This document shows, in pieces, positions 44,707-53,785 of a stretch of DNA of 64,000 bases. A model generated the notes under the pieces. The model was not told the DNA's origin. It did not search any database and saw only the letters and a program-made list of their open reading frames with translations. The position numbers and the translations under genes are program-made. This DNA is from JAFEBO01 sp044221315 (lineage in GTDB: Bacteria; Planctomycetota; Phycisphaerae; Phycisphaerales; UBA1924), in the NCBI GenBank assembly GCA_044221315.1, contig JBGAPK010000005.1, forward strand, positions 124,001 to 188,000, given 5' to 3'. The number at the start of each line of letters is the position of its first letter. The stretch's first letter is position 1.

Positions 44707-47286
44707 CTAACGTGGGCGTCCATCGAGCTTTGCTCTTACCTCCGAAATCAAAGCGAGTGCCTCGCTGGCATCGGGGTCAATCTCCGCTTCCACAAGAGAC
44801 AAGACGCTTCTCGCCGCATCCCGCTCGCTCATTTCTGCGAGGCGTGCGGCTGCCTCGATCTTGAGCGACCAATACCCCGGCGTCCGCCCAAGTACTTCGA
44901 CGAGGTCCCCAATCGCCGTCGGTCCACGCTCTCCCGGCGCACGCTGCAGCGCGGAGTAGAACGCCAGTTGAATCTCGACCTGCGGCGGTAGGGGTCTCCT
45001 GAACCTCCTTGAGGTCTGTTCCATGTCCTGAATTTGCTGCTCGAGCTCTTGGGTCCTTCCCAGTCCCCGAAGCACCTCAGCCCGGCCCGACTGAAACCTC
45101 CAGTACTCGTTCAGCAGTTCGGGCGTTGCTGTATCGCGGTCAACCAGCTCGCGAAATCCGGCGATGCACCGCTCGAGCGCTTCCAGATCTTCGGGCCGGA
45201 TAAAGCGGCCCCGAACAGCGTTCCCGTCGGCCAGCGTCGTGTACGCCGCAACCTCCGCAAGATCAACGTTTCCTGGATCCGCGGCCACCAGCGCCCCCGA
45301 AATCTCGTGGGCGCGTCGCAGCAGCGGTTCGCCCGCGGTCGTCTGCCCATCCAGGCCGAACAGGGCGACCGATTGGGCACCGAGAGCCGTCACGAGGCGA
45401 GCGGCACAATCCCGTCTTTGCGGAGATCGATCGTGCAGTTTTTCCAGCGCGTCTATCTGCCGCGCACGCGCCGCCATCGCTTCGCGAGAGCGCATCTGCA
45501 TCGTCATGCAATGGGCGAGTTGTCCTTGTGCGCAGGCTACGTCCCAAAGCGCCTCGTCGGTTTCGCCGCGGATCTCCGCAGCTCGGTCGGCCAGCCGTGC
45601 CTGGTCGCGGGCCAATTCGAGAGCGCGCCGCAACTGGCCACGCCCGAGTGCGACCGCCGCCTGCCGCTCCCGGCTGTACGCAAGATTGCTGACGAATCGC
45701 GCGTTGTTCGGTTCTTCCGACACCAGCCGTTCGTCAATCTCTCGTGCCCGTTCGTAGCACTGTTCCGTCGCCGCGACATCTCCCAGCGCATTCGATTCGT
45801 CGCCCACCCGAACAAGCGCGATCGATAGCTCCGCGCACGCCGGAAGATCGCCCGGCCTCGCCCCGCAGATCCGTTCCCGGACTTCCAGCGATCGTCGCCG
45901 CAGGAGCATGGCGCCGGCATGATCACCCCGAGCGGAGTCCGCGTCTCCCAGGAGTCCGAGTGCAGCCGCGTAGTCCGATTGCAGCTCGATGTCTTCCGCG
46001 TGCGCCAGCGCCACGGGCTCAATCAGCGGCATCAGCTTCGCCAACATGTCGCGCTCTGCGTCCGAAGCTCCGATCCGATTCCGAAGCGGTTCGACGTTCG
46101 TGTGCAGGAGAAAACGCACGGCCGCCACCGCGTGCCTTTCGCTCTTCGCGGCCGATTGCCTGGACATCAAGACGAGAGCGATCGCGATGCCAAGCGCGAG
46201 CGCCGTGGCCGCGCTCAACGCGAGCAGCGCCGGACGACGCAGCGCATACCGCGAAACCAGGTAGATCACGCTCGCCGGCCGCGCCCGGATCGGAAGGTGC
46301 GAAAGAAAACAACGCAGGTCCGACGCAAGGTCGGCCACGCTCTGATACCGCCTCTCCCGGTCCTGCTCCAGCGCGGAGTTGAGGATGATGCGGAGATCCG
46401 TCGGCAGTCGTGCACCGGGCCGGCCAGTCTCTCCAGGCAGTCGTCCGAGAAGTAGTTCATGGAGAATCGCGCCGATTGAATAGACGTCCGCCCTCGTGTC
46501 CGCCGTCGCGGCGCCACCAGCACGCTGCTCGGGGCTCATGTATCCCGCCGTTCCGAGGATCTGCCCGGTCATCGTCGCACGCTCGTCCGCGTCGAGAAAC
46601 CGAGCGATCCCGAAATCGATCACCTTCACGCCGTTGGGTGATTCCTCGACCAGGACGTTGCCGGGCTTGATGTCGCGATGGATCACGCCACACTGATGCG
46701 CGTGCCCGATCGCATCGCAGAGCTGAAGGATGAGCCCGATACGCTCGGCGCGCGACAGCGCCCTCTCGTCCGCGAACCGCGTGATCGGCGCTCCCTCCAC
46801 CAGCTCCATCGTGAAATACGGTCGATGCGCTCCTCCCGGATCGGGGATGGTCCCCGCGTCGTAGATCCGCGCGATGTGCGGATGGCGCAGGAGCGAGAGC
46901 GCTCGCACTTCGTTGCAAAACCTCCCGAGCACGTCGTTGGACCAGGTTCCGGCGCGAAGGAGTTTGAGCGCCAGATCGCGCGCCGGCGCTTCCTGACGTA
47001 CCCGGAAAACCATCGCGGCGCGGCCATCCCCCAGGGGGCCGAGCACGCGGTATTTCCCGATATGATCGGGCGCCGTTTCCGGTTCCTGAGCAAGCCCCAG
47101 GGCCACGGCTGGATCGTCGAGCAGCGCCGGCGCCTGGCCATCCGCCGACAACAGCAGCTCCACTTCACGCGCCACGATTTCGTCACCTCTTGCCGCCCGG
47201 CGCACCCAGTCGGAGCGCTGGCTCGCGTCTTGCCGGACCGCCGCGGCGAAGATCGTTCGGACCGATTGCCATTGCGCCGGCGTCAT
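44707..47286 (-). CDS. Membrane Ser/Thr protein kinase with helical-repeat C-terminal domain
   Basis: An 859-residue protein. N-terminal ~75 residues are helical, then a kinase domain (about 79-330) with K108 in LALKLLRAG, VIHRDIKPGNVLV (D205), IDFGIARF (224-228) and GTAGYMSPEQ; the glycine loop reads LGDGRAAMVF, where Ala stands for the usual third Gly. A membrane helix lies at 352-374 (PALLALSAATALALGIAIAL). The rest, about 380-859, is TPR-like and helix-rich. It starts 68 bp after an ECF sigma gene on the same strand, an arrangement typical of planctomycete ECF-kinase modules. Convergent with the desaturase gene. Confidence 0.92.
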   Translation of the reverse strand: MTPAQWQSVRTIFAAAVRQDASQRSDWVRRAARGDEIVAREVELLLSADGQAPALLDDPAVALGLAQEPETAPDHIGKYRVLGPLGDGRAAMVFRVRQEAPARDLALKLLRAGTWSNDVLGRFCNEVRALSLLRHPHIARIYDAGTIPDPGGAHRPYFTMELVEGAPITRFADERALSRAERIGLILQLCDAIGHAHQCGVIHRDIKPGNVLVEESPNGVKVIDFGIARFLDADERATMTGQILGTAGYMSPEQRAGGAATADTRADVYSIGAILHELLLGRLPGETGRPGARLPTDLRIILNSALEQDRERRYQSVADLASDLRCFLSHLPIRARPASVIYLVSRYALRRPALLALSAATALALGIAIALVLMSRQSAAKSERHAVAAVRFLLHTNVEPLRNRIGASDAERDMLAKLMPLIEPVALAHAEDIELQSDYAAALGLLGDADSARGDHAGAMLLRRRSLEVRERICGARPGDLPACAELSIALVRVGDESNALGDVAATEQCYERAREIDERLVSEEPNNARFVSNLAYSRERQAAVALGRGQLRRALELARDQARLADRAAEIRGETDEALWDVACAQGQLAHCMTMQMRSREAMAARARQIDALEKLHDRSPQRRDCAARLVTALGAQSVALFGLDGQTTAGEPLLRRAHEISGALVAADPGNVDLAEVAAYTTLADGNAVRGRFIRPEDLEALERCIAGFRELVDRDTATPELLNEYWRFQSGRAEVLRGLGRTQELEQQIQDMEQTSRRFRRPLPPQVEIQLAFYSALQRAPGERGPTAIGDLVEVLGRTPGYWSLKIEAAARLAEMSERDAARSVLSLVEAEIDPDASEALALISEVRAKLDGRPR

Positions 47287-47354
47287 GGTGTGCGATCACG
47301 CCTCAGGGTTGGCGATCCCTCCAATTGACTCCCCGCCCACTTCCCCCGTTGGTA

Positions 47355-47954
47355 TCAGCGTGAAATGCGCGCACGTGCCTCGGAATTGCCCAGCCAGCGC
47401 GCCAGCCACGCCCGGGCGATCCGCCAGTCCTCTTCGGCCGTCGCCAACCCGATATCCATCACCCGTGCTGCTTCACGGACCGTCAACCCAGCGAAGAACC
47501 GCAGCCGCACCAGCTGGGCCGCACGTCCGTCCAGCGCCTCGAGGTTCTTGATGGCCTCGTCCACAGCCAGCACGTCGATTGGGTTCGGCCCCGTTTCGGC
47601 CCGGCCCTCCATCCGCAGGGCGCCCGCCGCCCCGGGGTCCGCCACGCGCTTCACGGCCTTCTTCCGGCGCGCGTGATCGATCAGCACCCGGCGCATGCAT
47701 TGCGTCGCCCGGGCAAAGAAGTCGGCCGTCGAGAGCGATCGGCTCGACGGCCCGCACACGCGAAGAAAGACCTCGTGCACCAGGGCGGTCGGCTGCAGCG
47801 TGTGCCCGGGCGCCTCTCGATCAAGGTACATCTCCGCCACCGTCCTCAGTTCCCGATAGAGATCCGCGGGTGCGAGGTTCTCCGGCAGCATGGATACCGC
47901 CCGCGCCTTGATCTTTGGATGGACCGAATCGGAAACTCCGGTCGCGCCAAGCAT
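47355..47954 (-). CDS. ECF sigma factor of the planctomycete STK-linked group (TIGR02999-like)
   Basis: The ATG at 47954 gives 199 residues; the frame is open further upstream without family features. The sequence PADLYRELRTVAEMYLDREA and HTLQPTALVHEVFLRVCG, then ARATQCMRRVLIDHARRKKA and the C-terminal AAQLVRLRFFAGLTVREAAR plus helix-turn-helix are the marks of this ECF-like subfamily. In planctomycetes these genes usually sit beside large Ser/Thr kinases. Here the kinase gene follows 68 bp downstream. The likely logic is kinase control of a promoter set, but no target promoter can be named. Confidence 0.9.
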   Translation of the reverse strand: MLGATGVSDSVHPKIKARAVSMLPENLAPADLYRELRTVAEMYLDREAPGHTLQPTALVHEVFLRVCGPSSRSLSTADFFARATQCMRRVLIDHARRKKAVKRVADPGAAGALRMEGRAETGPNPIDVLAVDEAIKNLEALDGRAAQLVRLRFFAGLTVREAARVMDIGLATAEEDWRIARAWLARWLGNSEARARISR

Positions 47955-48162
47955 CGGGAACCCCCTTCGGACAGAGTTCGCCCAGCATACCCGGCATCGG
48001 CGACCCAGGAAAGCGGAAATTTGCAAGGCTGAGTTCGCCCCAGTGCGCTGGGGGTGGGGTGGGGACAAGAACCCCGGAAAGCGGTCGGTCGTGGGCTCGG
48101 TGACGCAAGCATGGACCGGTCGCACCGGTCGCCTGCCGACTCCACGGTCAGGAGAATCAGCG

Positions 48163-51100
48163 ATGCGACAAAACAGAACGGCACCTGCTCTCGTCCTTGC
48201 CCTTGCCGCAGGCATCGCATCGAGCGGAGCCCCGATATCTTCCGCCCGCGGCGCCGATCGCTTCTGGATCTTTCAGGGCGACCCGACGTTCGAAACGCAC
48301 TTCAACGGCGCGTTCAATTCTCCCAGCTACTGGGACGGCCTGGTCATCCCGGCCTCGGGCGACTCGGTCTATTTCGGAAGTGGGCCGGGCTTCCCCTCCT
48401 TCCCTCCGCAGAATCCCACCGGCGCCAACCCGCACACCGTCTACTTCGGAAATTTCAATCACCACTCCTTCATCAGCAGCACGCAAATCTCGTACAGCGC
48501 TGTCGCCGCGACCGTCGAGCGGCTCATCGTGCGCAACGACGAATGGACCTTTGATTTCGCCAGCGGCGTCGGCGGTTGGAGTCCCTCGATTCCGGCTCCC
48601 AGCCAGGGCAGTCTCACCGTCCACCAGGAAACCACTCTGGCGGACGCGATCGGCGCGCCCGCGACGCTCAACATCAGATCCGGAGTTCTCTCGAGTCAGG
48701 GAGTCGTCCACGTCGCTCCGGTCGCAAATGCCTCGGGCCTCGTGGACGTGGCCGGCCCTCAGGCGCGTTGGAATCTGGGTGCCTGGGTCGATCTCGGCTG
48801 GTCGGGAAAAGGGACTATCCGAGTGAGAGACGCAGCGCAGGTCACTGTGGCGGGCAGCATCAACGCAGGTATTCGAGACGGCGCAGAAGGAGTGCTCGAT
48901 ATCTCGGGAGGAGGGCACCTTCTGACGCAGCAAAATATCGGCGTCGGCGATGGTCACGAAACGGGCGCATTTGGAAGGGCGAGCGGATCAATGAAGGTGA
49001 CCGGATCGGGTTCGAGGCTCGACGCCGCAATCCTCATTCTCGGAAGCACCCACTCTACCGGCGTCGCAACGGTTGATTCCGGAGCCGAAGTGCACGTGTC
49101 CGAGGTGCTGTACATGGGCAGCCCGGATGACGGAATCGGCACTCTCACGATCAGTGGACAAGACAGCCTTGTTGACGTCGCGGGCGATTCGCGGGTCGGC
49201 ACCGGTGGCTCCGCTCAAGCCACGGTGAATGTACTGGGAGGCGCGCGAATGAAGCCCGGCTCTCAACTCACCGTCGGCGATGGTCCAGATTGCAGCGGAA
49301 CTCTCGTCGCTCGAGGCCAGGGAAGCGTCGTCGATATTGCAGGCGGCTTCGCGATCGCGTGGTTTCATAGCACAGCATCGGTCGAGGTTTCTCAAGGGGC
49401 ACGGCTGATATCTGGAAACCTGCTCAGCATCGGCGACAACACCGGCGCCAAAGGCGAACTCTTCATCCAAGATGCCGGATCGCGCGTGGAAATCGCGCAC
49501 AACGTCAGCGCCGGATTCTATAACGGCTCTGCCATGATCGCCATCACCGGCGGCGGGATACTCACTTCGGGGGGCGAGTTGTACCTCGGCGACTCTGGAG
49601 TAGATTCGCTCGGACACTTGGCAGTCTCCGGTCCGGGCAGCCTGGCGGACATAGCCGCGGGCGCACACGTCGGACGGGCGTACGGCAACGGCTCAGTCGA
49701 TGTTTCCGCCGGAGGTGAATTCCGCGCCGGAACTGGACTGGGAATCGGGGACGGTTCGTATGGCCCGGGCGCCATCGGACGTCTGACGATCACGGGCGCC
49801 GGAAGCACCGCCACAACAACCGGCTCGGTAGGGGCAGGAGTCTGGGACAGTCAGGGAACGATCGAAGTCGCCGGCGGCGGAACATTCTCCTCGGGAGGCG
49901 AGCTCTACCTCGGCGACAGCGGCGCAAACTCCATCGGAATCGTCCGGGCGACCGGCGCCGGCACGCTCTTTCAAGTGACCGGCAAAATTCACAACGGCCG
50001 CGCCGGCGGGAACGGCACCATCGAAGTCACCAACGGCGCTCACCTCGCCGCCGGCAATTACTTCGATATCGCGGACGGTTCGTACAACCCCGCCAGCGTC
50101 GGATCGCTCTCCGTCGCCGATCCCGGAAGCAAAGTCGATGTGAATCTCGGGGTGTCGGTTGCGTACGCGGGAAGCAAGGGGACGATCCAAGTCTCGAACG
50201 GCGCCGAACTTGCGATCGGGCCGGTCTTTACTCTGGGAGAAGGAAGCGGAAGCGTGGGTACTCTGCTTGTCACAGGCGCAAACGCATTGGTGCAAACCAG
50301 CATGGGCGGCACCACTTCCGTCGGAAAGAACCTGGGTTCAGGAACCATCGACATCACTTCCGGAGGCCACGTGAGGTCCGGATTGAACTTCTACGTCGGC
50401 TTCGCCACGGGAAGCGTTGGCGCCGTCAACGCGACGGGTGCTGGAAGCGTGATCGATACCGCGGTTGATGGCGCCGTTTCCGCCGGCGTTTCCGGTGGAC
50501 AGGGTTCGTTCGACATCACAAACGGCGCGCTCCTCCAGGTTGATAACGCGCTCAACATCGGTCTTTCTGGCGCTGGCACCTTGTCGGTCTCGCAGGAAGG
50601 ACAGGTCCACAGCCAGTTCGGGCGCATCGGCCGCCTGACCGCCAGCTCCGGCACCGCCACGATCAAAGACTCAGGCTCCCGATGGGACGTGACGAGCACT
50701 CTCTTTGTCGGCGGCCACACCGCGACCGGTCCGGGTGGCGTCGGGACACTCTTTGTCAACTCCGGCGCCTGGGTCACCGCGGCCACCTCGCTCATCACCT
50801 GGAGCCAGGGGAAGGTCGATGTCAGCGCCGGTGGGAAAGTCCGCGTTGGAAGCGCCAGCCTTGTTCCTCAGCCCGCGGGTTCCGTGATCGTCACATCCGG
50901 CGGCACGCTCGGAGGCGACGGCCTGATCATCGGCGACGTCATTCTCAACGGGGGAACACTCAGCCCGGGCCACTCTCCCGGCAGGCTCACGATCAGCGGC
51001 TCGTTCACGGCAGCCTCATCGAGCACGACCGCAATGGAAATCGGCGGCACCGGCCCGGGTACTCACGATCAGGTCGACCTGCTGTCCGCCCCGCAAGTCT

Positions 51101-51489
51101 CGTTCGGTGGAACACTCCAACTTTCCTTTGTCAACGGCTACGCACCCCACCAGGGAGACGTGGTCCACCTTTTTCTCAACGGGCCGTCCTCCGTGGTCGT
51201 CGGGACATTCGACCACGTCGTCCTGCCAGAGGGATACCAAGCCTCGATGTCGTACGGTTCGGGCTCAATCTCTGTCATCCTGGGCAGGACCTGCCCGGCA
51301 GATATGAACTCCGACAACGTGGTCGACGACGCCGACTTCAGCCTGTTCGTCGTCCCGTACAACATCCTCGACTGCGCCGATCCGGCCATGCCCGTTGGCT
51401 GCGCCGCCGATCTCAACGGGGACGCCTTTGTGGACGACGCCGACTTTGTGATTTTCGTCGCCGGCTACAACGAGGTTCTGTGTCCGTAG
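48163..51489 (+). CDS. Secreted repeat protein (T5SS/PEP-CTERM-associated repeats) with dockerin-like C-terminus
   Basis: A 1108-residue protein with an AGGAGA ribosome site and a signal peptide (APALVLALAAGIASSGAPIS). About residues 120-960 are imperfect beta-solenoid repeats of roughly 45-55 residues, e.g. TSGGELYLGDSGVDSLGHLA and SSGGELYLGDSGANSIGIVR, with GAGTLFQVTG-type turns. They resemble repeats seen in type V autotransporter passengers and PEP-CTERM proteins, but there is no beta-barrel domain. It instead ends in a 4-Cys dockerin-like module (CPADMNSDNVVDDADF, DCADPAMPVGC, ADLNGDAFVDDADF, ...EVLCP). Probably a surface-exposed fibre. Divergent from the ECF sigma gene. Confidence 0.83.
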   Translation: MRQNRTAPALVLALAAGIASSGAPISSARGADRFWIFQGDPTFETHFNGAFNSPSYWDGLVIPASGDSVYFGSGPGFPSFPPQNPTGANPHTVYFGNFNHHSFISSTQISYSAVAATVERLIVRNDEWTFDFASGVGGWSPSIPAPSQGSLTVHQETTLADAIGAPATLNIRSGVLSSQGVVHVAPVANASGLVDVAGPQARWNLGAWVDLGWSGKGTIRVRDAAQVTVAGSINAGIRDGAEGVLDISGGGHLLTQQNIGVGDGHETGAFGRASGSMKVTGSGSRLDAAILILGSTHSTGVATVDSGAEVHVSEVLYMGSPDDGIGTLTISGQDSLVDVAGDSRVGTGGSAQATVNVLGGARMKPGSQLTVGDGPDCSGTLVARGQGSVVDIAGGFAIAWFHSTASVEVSQGARLISGNLLSIGDNTGAKGELFIQDAGSRVEIAHNVSAGFYNGSAMIAITGGGILTSGGELYLGDSGVDSLGHLAVSGPGSLADIAAGAHVGRAYGNGSVDVSAGGEFRAGTGLGIGDGSYGPGAIGRLTITGAGSTATTTGSVGAGVWDSQGTIEVAGGGTFSSGGELYLGDSGANSIGIVRATGAGTLFQVTGKIHNGRAGGNGTIEVTNGAHLAAGNYFDIADGSYNPASVGSLSVADPGSKVDVNLGVSVAYAGSKGTIQVSNGAELAIGPVFTLGEGSGSVGTLLVTGANALVQTSMGGTTSVGKNLGSGTIDITSGGHVRSGLNFYVGFATGSVGAVNATGAGSVIDTAVDGAVSAGVSGGQGSFDITNGALLQVDNALNIGLSGAGTLSVSQEGQVHSQFGRIGRLTASSGTATIKDSGSRWDVTSTLFVGGHTATGPGGVGTLFVNSGAWVTAATSLITWSQGKVDVSAGGKVRVGSASLVPQPAGSVIVTSGGTLGGDGLIIGDVILNGGTLSPGHSPGRLTISGSFTAASSSTTAMEIGGTGPGTHDQVDLLSAPQVSFGGTLQLSFVNGYAPHQGDVVHLFLNGPSSVVVGTFDHVVLPEGYQASMSYGSGSISVILGRTCPADMNSDNVVDDADFSLFVVPYNILDCADPAMPVGCAADLNGDAFVDDADFVIFVAGYNEVLCP

Positions 51490-51544
51490 AAGCCCACAGA
51501 AGGAGCCGTGCCGCCCGTTATGACACGCGGCTCTAGACTTCCGC

Positions 51545-52012
51545 GTGACCGCGACATGCGCAACCGGCTCGTTCATGCCCCGCCCCGCGCACAGCCTTCC
51601 GCATTTCATGCTCGACGGCTGGACGATGAAACCCTATCGCGTCCTCGGGCGTTGTGTGCCCGAGACTGAAACACTCGCACCAAATTCAATCGAAACCATC
51701 CGCGGCGCGCTGCCGCGTCCGGCACTCGCGCCAAATCGTCCCGGGGTGGCCTTCGTCATCGAGCATTTCGCGTTTCCGCTCGACTATCTCGTGCTTTGCT
51801 GGTGGGAAAACCAAAACGAGATGAACACCCGCATCTTCATCAGGTCGGGCGCCGAAGCGTGGCGGCTGACATCGGGCGCCGAGTCGTTCTGCGTCTGGGA
51901 CCTCGACATCATGTGGTTCGAGCGCAACGCGTTCGTGAAGCACATGCTCGCCGGTGTGCCCGATCCCGCTGCGTACGCGGCCGCTCGCTTCGACAAGGCG
52001 TTCGCCGGATGA
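51545..52012 (+). CDS. Conserved-looking hypothetical protein upstream of a GNAT gene
   Basis: A 155-residue protein starting at GTG 51545, with an ATG at 51575 as the alternative; neither has a clear ribosome site. I do not recognise the family. The sequence is rich in aromatic residues (FAFPLDYLVLCWWENQNEMN, ESFCVWDLDIMWFERNAF) and has no signal peptide, membrane helix or metal motif. Its stop overlaps the start of the GNAT gene as ATGA, so the two are coupled and may act together, perhaps as substrate and acetyltransferase or in a shared pathway; this is inference from gene order. Confidence 0.65.
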   Translation: MTATCATGSFMPRPAHSLPHFMLDGWTMKPYRVLGRCVPETETLAPNSIETIRGALPRPALAPNRPGVAFVIEHFAFPLDYLVLCWWENQNEMNTRIFIRSGAEAWRLTSGAESFCVWDLDIMWFERNAFVKHMLAGVPDPAAYAAARFDKAFAG

Positions 52013-52488
52013 AGCTTCCCAACGCCCGTTCCGCCACGCCCGCCGACATTCGCGGCATCCTGCCGATGGTCGGCGCCATCTGCGCTATGCACGAGAAGCT
52101 CGACCCCGAGCGTTACGCCATGCTGCCTGATGTCGTCGCGCGGTACGAACGCTGGCTGCCGCAGCGCATCACCGATTCACGAAGCGTGCTGCTCGTTGGG
52201 GAAGTCGACAATCGCCTCGCCGGATTCCTCGTCGCCGGCATCGAAACCAATATTCCCATATACCGACTGACCGAATTCGCATTCATCCACGATGTCTGGG
52301 TAGAACCCGAATTTCGCAGGCAAGGCGTCGCAGGTGCGCTCGTTGACGAAGCGATCCAGCGGTTCAAGGACATCGGCATCCGCCAGGTCCGCCTCGAAAC
52401 CGCCGCGGCAAACGAGGACGCACGCCGCCTCTTTGCCTCCCGCGGCTTCCGCGTCGGCACGATCGACATGCTCCGCGAATTGTCCTGA
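52009..52488 (+). CDS. GNAT-family N-acetyltransferase
   Basis: A 159-residue single-domain GNAT. The acetyl-CoA-binding signature (motif A) lies around FIHDVWVEPEFRRQGVAGAL (R/Q-x-x-G-x-G/A as RRQGVA), followed by LVDEAIQRFKDIGIRQVRLE and a C-terminal ARRLFASRGFRVG (motif B). Members transfer acetyl groups from acetyl-CoA to amines; the acceptor is unknown. The ATG overlaps the previous gene's stop (ATGA), implying translational coupling. The convergent retropepsin/PDZ gene ends 12 bp after it. Confidence 0.88.
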   Translation: MKLPNARSATPADIRGILPMVGAICAMHEKLDPERYAMLPDVVARYERWLPQRITDSRSVLLVGEVDNRLAGFLVAGIETNIPIYRLTEFAFIHDVWVEPEFRRQGVAGALVDEAIQRFKDIGIRQVRLETAAANEDARRLFASRGFRVGTIDMLRELS

Positions 52489-52500
52489 CGAGCAGCCCGC

Positions 52501-53568
52501 TTACTTCGCCATTTCGATCGTCACCGGTTTGCCGTCCCGCTCTATGACGATTGTCACCTTCGGCGCCCGCATCGCGCCGAGTATCTCCTGCTGCGTCTTC
52601 ATCTCCGCCCCGTTGATCGACTTGATCGAATCGCCCTCCTGCAGCCCCGCCTTTTCCGCGATCGATCCATCGAAGATCCGCACAATCCGCGGCGGCGATT
52701 GCTCCGCATCAAACGCTACCCCATACCGCAGCGGCTTCACCTGCCCGGCTGGCTTCGCGATCCGCACGCGGCTGTTCACCAGGTCGAACGTGAACGCGTA
52801 CGGCTCCATCGCAATAAAGCCCATGTTCGGCGATTCCCACACATCAAGAAATTCCACGCCCGTCATCCCTGTCGCCAGCCCGCCGACCACCATCGGCTGC
52901 TTGAGCCGCGACCGCTTGATCGACTGTCCGTTTCCAATCTTGCCGCTGGCCCACGGCTCTTTCGTCAGTTCCACCCCGCTCGCCATCGAGTTTGGGAGCA
53001 CCATCCCCATCATGTTTCCCGAGTTCAGCGTTGCGACGGCCTCGACCGAACCAAATTTCACCGGCATCGTCGGGCTCTGGGCACCCGCCTCGATCGGCGC
53101 CACCCCGGGTGCGGTCGCGTCGGTCAGCGGTTCATCGTCGATGATCAACTTCCGGTTCGCGAAGTCCACCGTGTACACCCGGCCCTTGAGCAGTTGCCAG
53201 CCGATCGCCCCATCGATCCGCTGCTCCGCCGGCTGCTTCTTTGCCCCCAGGGGGACCGACCACCATGTCACCTTGTCGAACGTCAGCCCGCCGAACGCCA
53301 ATTTTTCAGCGCTCACCAACGGAATGCCCCCGCCGTCGGTGTCCGTCTCCAGCATCCCGGCCGAGGCGAGGCCGAGCTCTTTCGCGACCTCCTCGTCGAT
53401 CCGTCCATCCCCCGGCAGCGCTGTGTCCACCATGAACCGCAGCGGCTTTCCGTTCACGGTCACTTCCAGGAGGAGCGGCCCAGCCCCGGTGCATTCGATC
53501 ACCGTCGGCTTGGCTTGGGCCACGGCCGCCACGATGAGGGTTGAAGAGACGATCAGGGCGATCCGCAT
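52501..53568 (-). CDS. Retropepsin-like protein with degenerate catalytic motifs and a C-terminal PDZ domain
   Basis: A 355-residue protein with a signal peptide (IALIVSSTLIVAAVAQA). Two retropepsin-like repeats are visible: PLRFMVDTALPGDGRID near 45-57 and AVATLNSGNMMGMV near 178-190. Active members have D-T/S-G at these points; here they are D-T-A (48-50) and N-S-G (182-184), so aspartic protease activity looks lost. A PDZ domain ends the protein (about 275-355, GSIAEKAGLQEGDSIKSING and VTIVIERDGKPV). Probably a periplasmic binding protein derived from a protease. Convergent with the GNAT gene. Confidence 0.75.
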   Translation of the reverse strand: MRIALIVSSTLIVAAVAQAKPTVIECTGAGPLLLEVTVNGKPLRFMVDTALPGDGRIDEEVAKELGLASAGMLETDTDGGGIPLVSAEKLAFGGLTFDKVTWWSVPLGAKKQPAEQRIDGAIGWQLLKGRVYTVDFANRKLIIDDEPLTDATAPGVAPIEAGAQSPTMPVKFGSVEAVATLNSGNMMGMVLPNSMASGVELTKEPWASGKIGNGQSIKRSRLKQPMVVGGLATGMTGVEFLDVWESPNMGFIAMEPYAFTFDLVNSRVRIAKPAGQVKPLRYGVAFDAEQSPPRIVRIFDGSIAEKAGLQEGDSIKSINGAEMKTQQEILGAMRAPKVTIVIERDGKPVTIEMAK

Positions 53569-53726
53569 CGGAGATTCTCCAGTCAGATAGCAGCGCGGGG
53601 CAGGCTTGGGGCTGGGAACGGCAAATCGCCCGAAGCCACGTTTCCAGCCCGCCGTTACCGGTCCCTCTCCCCCCCGTTGCGGCTAGTGAAATGCGATAGC
53701 AGCTTTCCAATTTTCACAAGGGCCGC

Positions 53727-53785
53727 TTGACAAGCCCATTGGAATCTGCTTGAATGATCGCTCAACGACTTGAGTGATCGTTCAA
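53727..53785 (+). promoter_or_regulatory. TetR promoter with double palindromic operator overlapping the start codon
   Basis: A TTGACA (53727-53732) with 17-bp spacing to TTGAAT (53750-53755) is a good sigma-70 promoter. Overlapping the -10 and the transcription start are two copies of a 16-bp near-palindrome centred on GATC: TTGAATGATCGCTCAA (53750-53765) and TTGAGTGATCGTTCAA (53770-53785), 4 bp apart. The second copy contains the A of the start codon. The spacing (20 bp centre to centre) is close to two helical turns. This is a textbook layout for TetR autorepression. Confidence 0.8.

Noticed and set aside
48038..48053. CCCCAG/CTGGGG hairpin before the repeat protein gene
   Set aside because: Only 6 bp, in GC-rich sequence, without other regulatory context; likely by chance.
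48163..51489. Type V autotransporter
   Set aside because: No C-terminal beta-barrel; the protein ends in a dockerin-like module instead.
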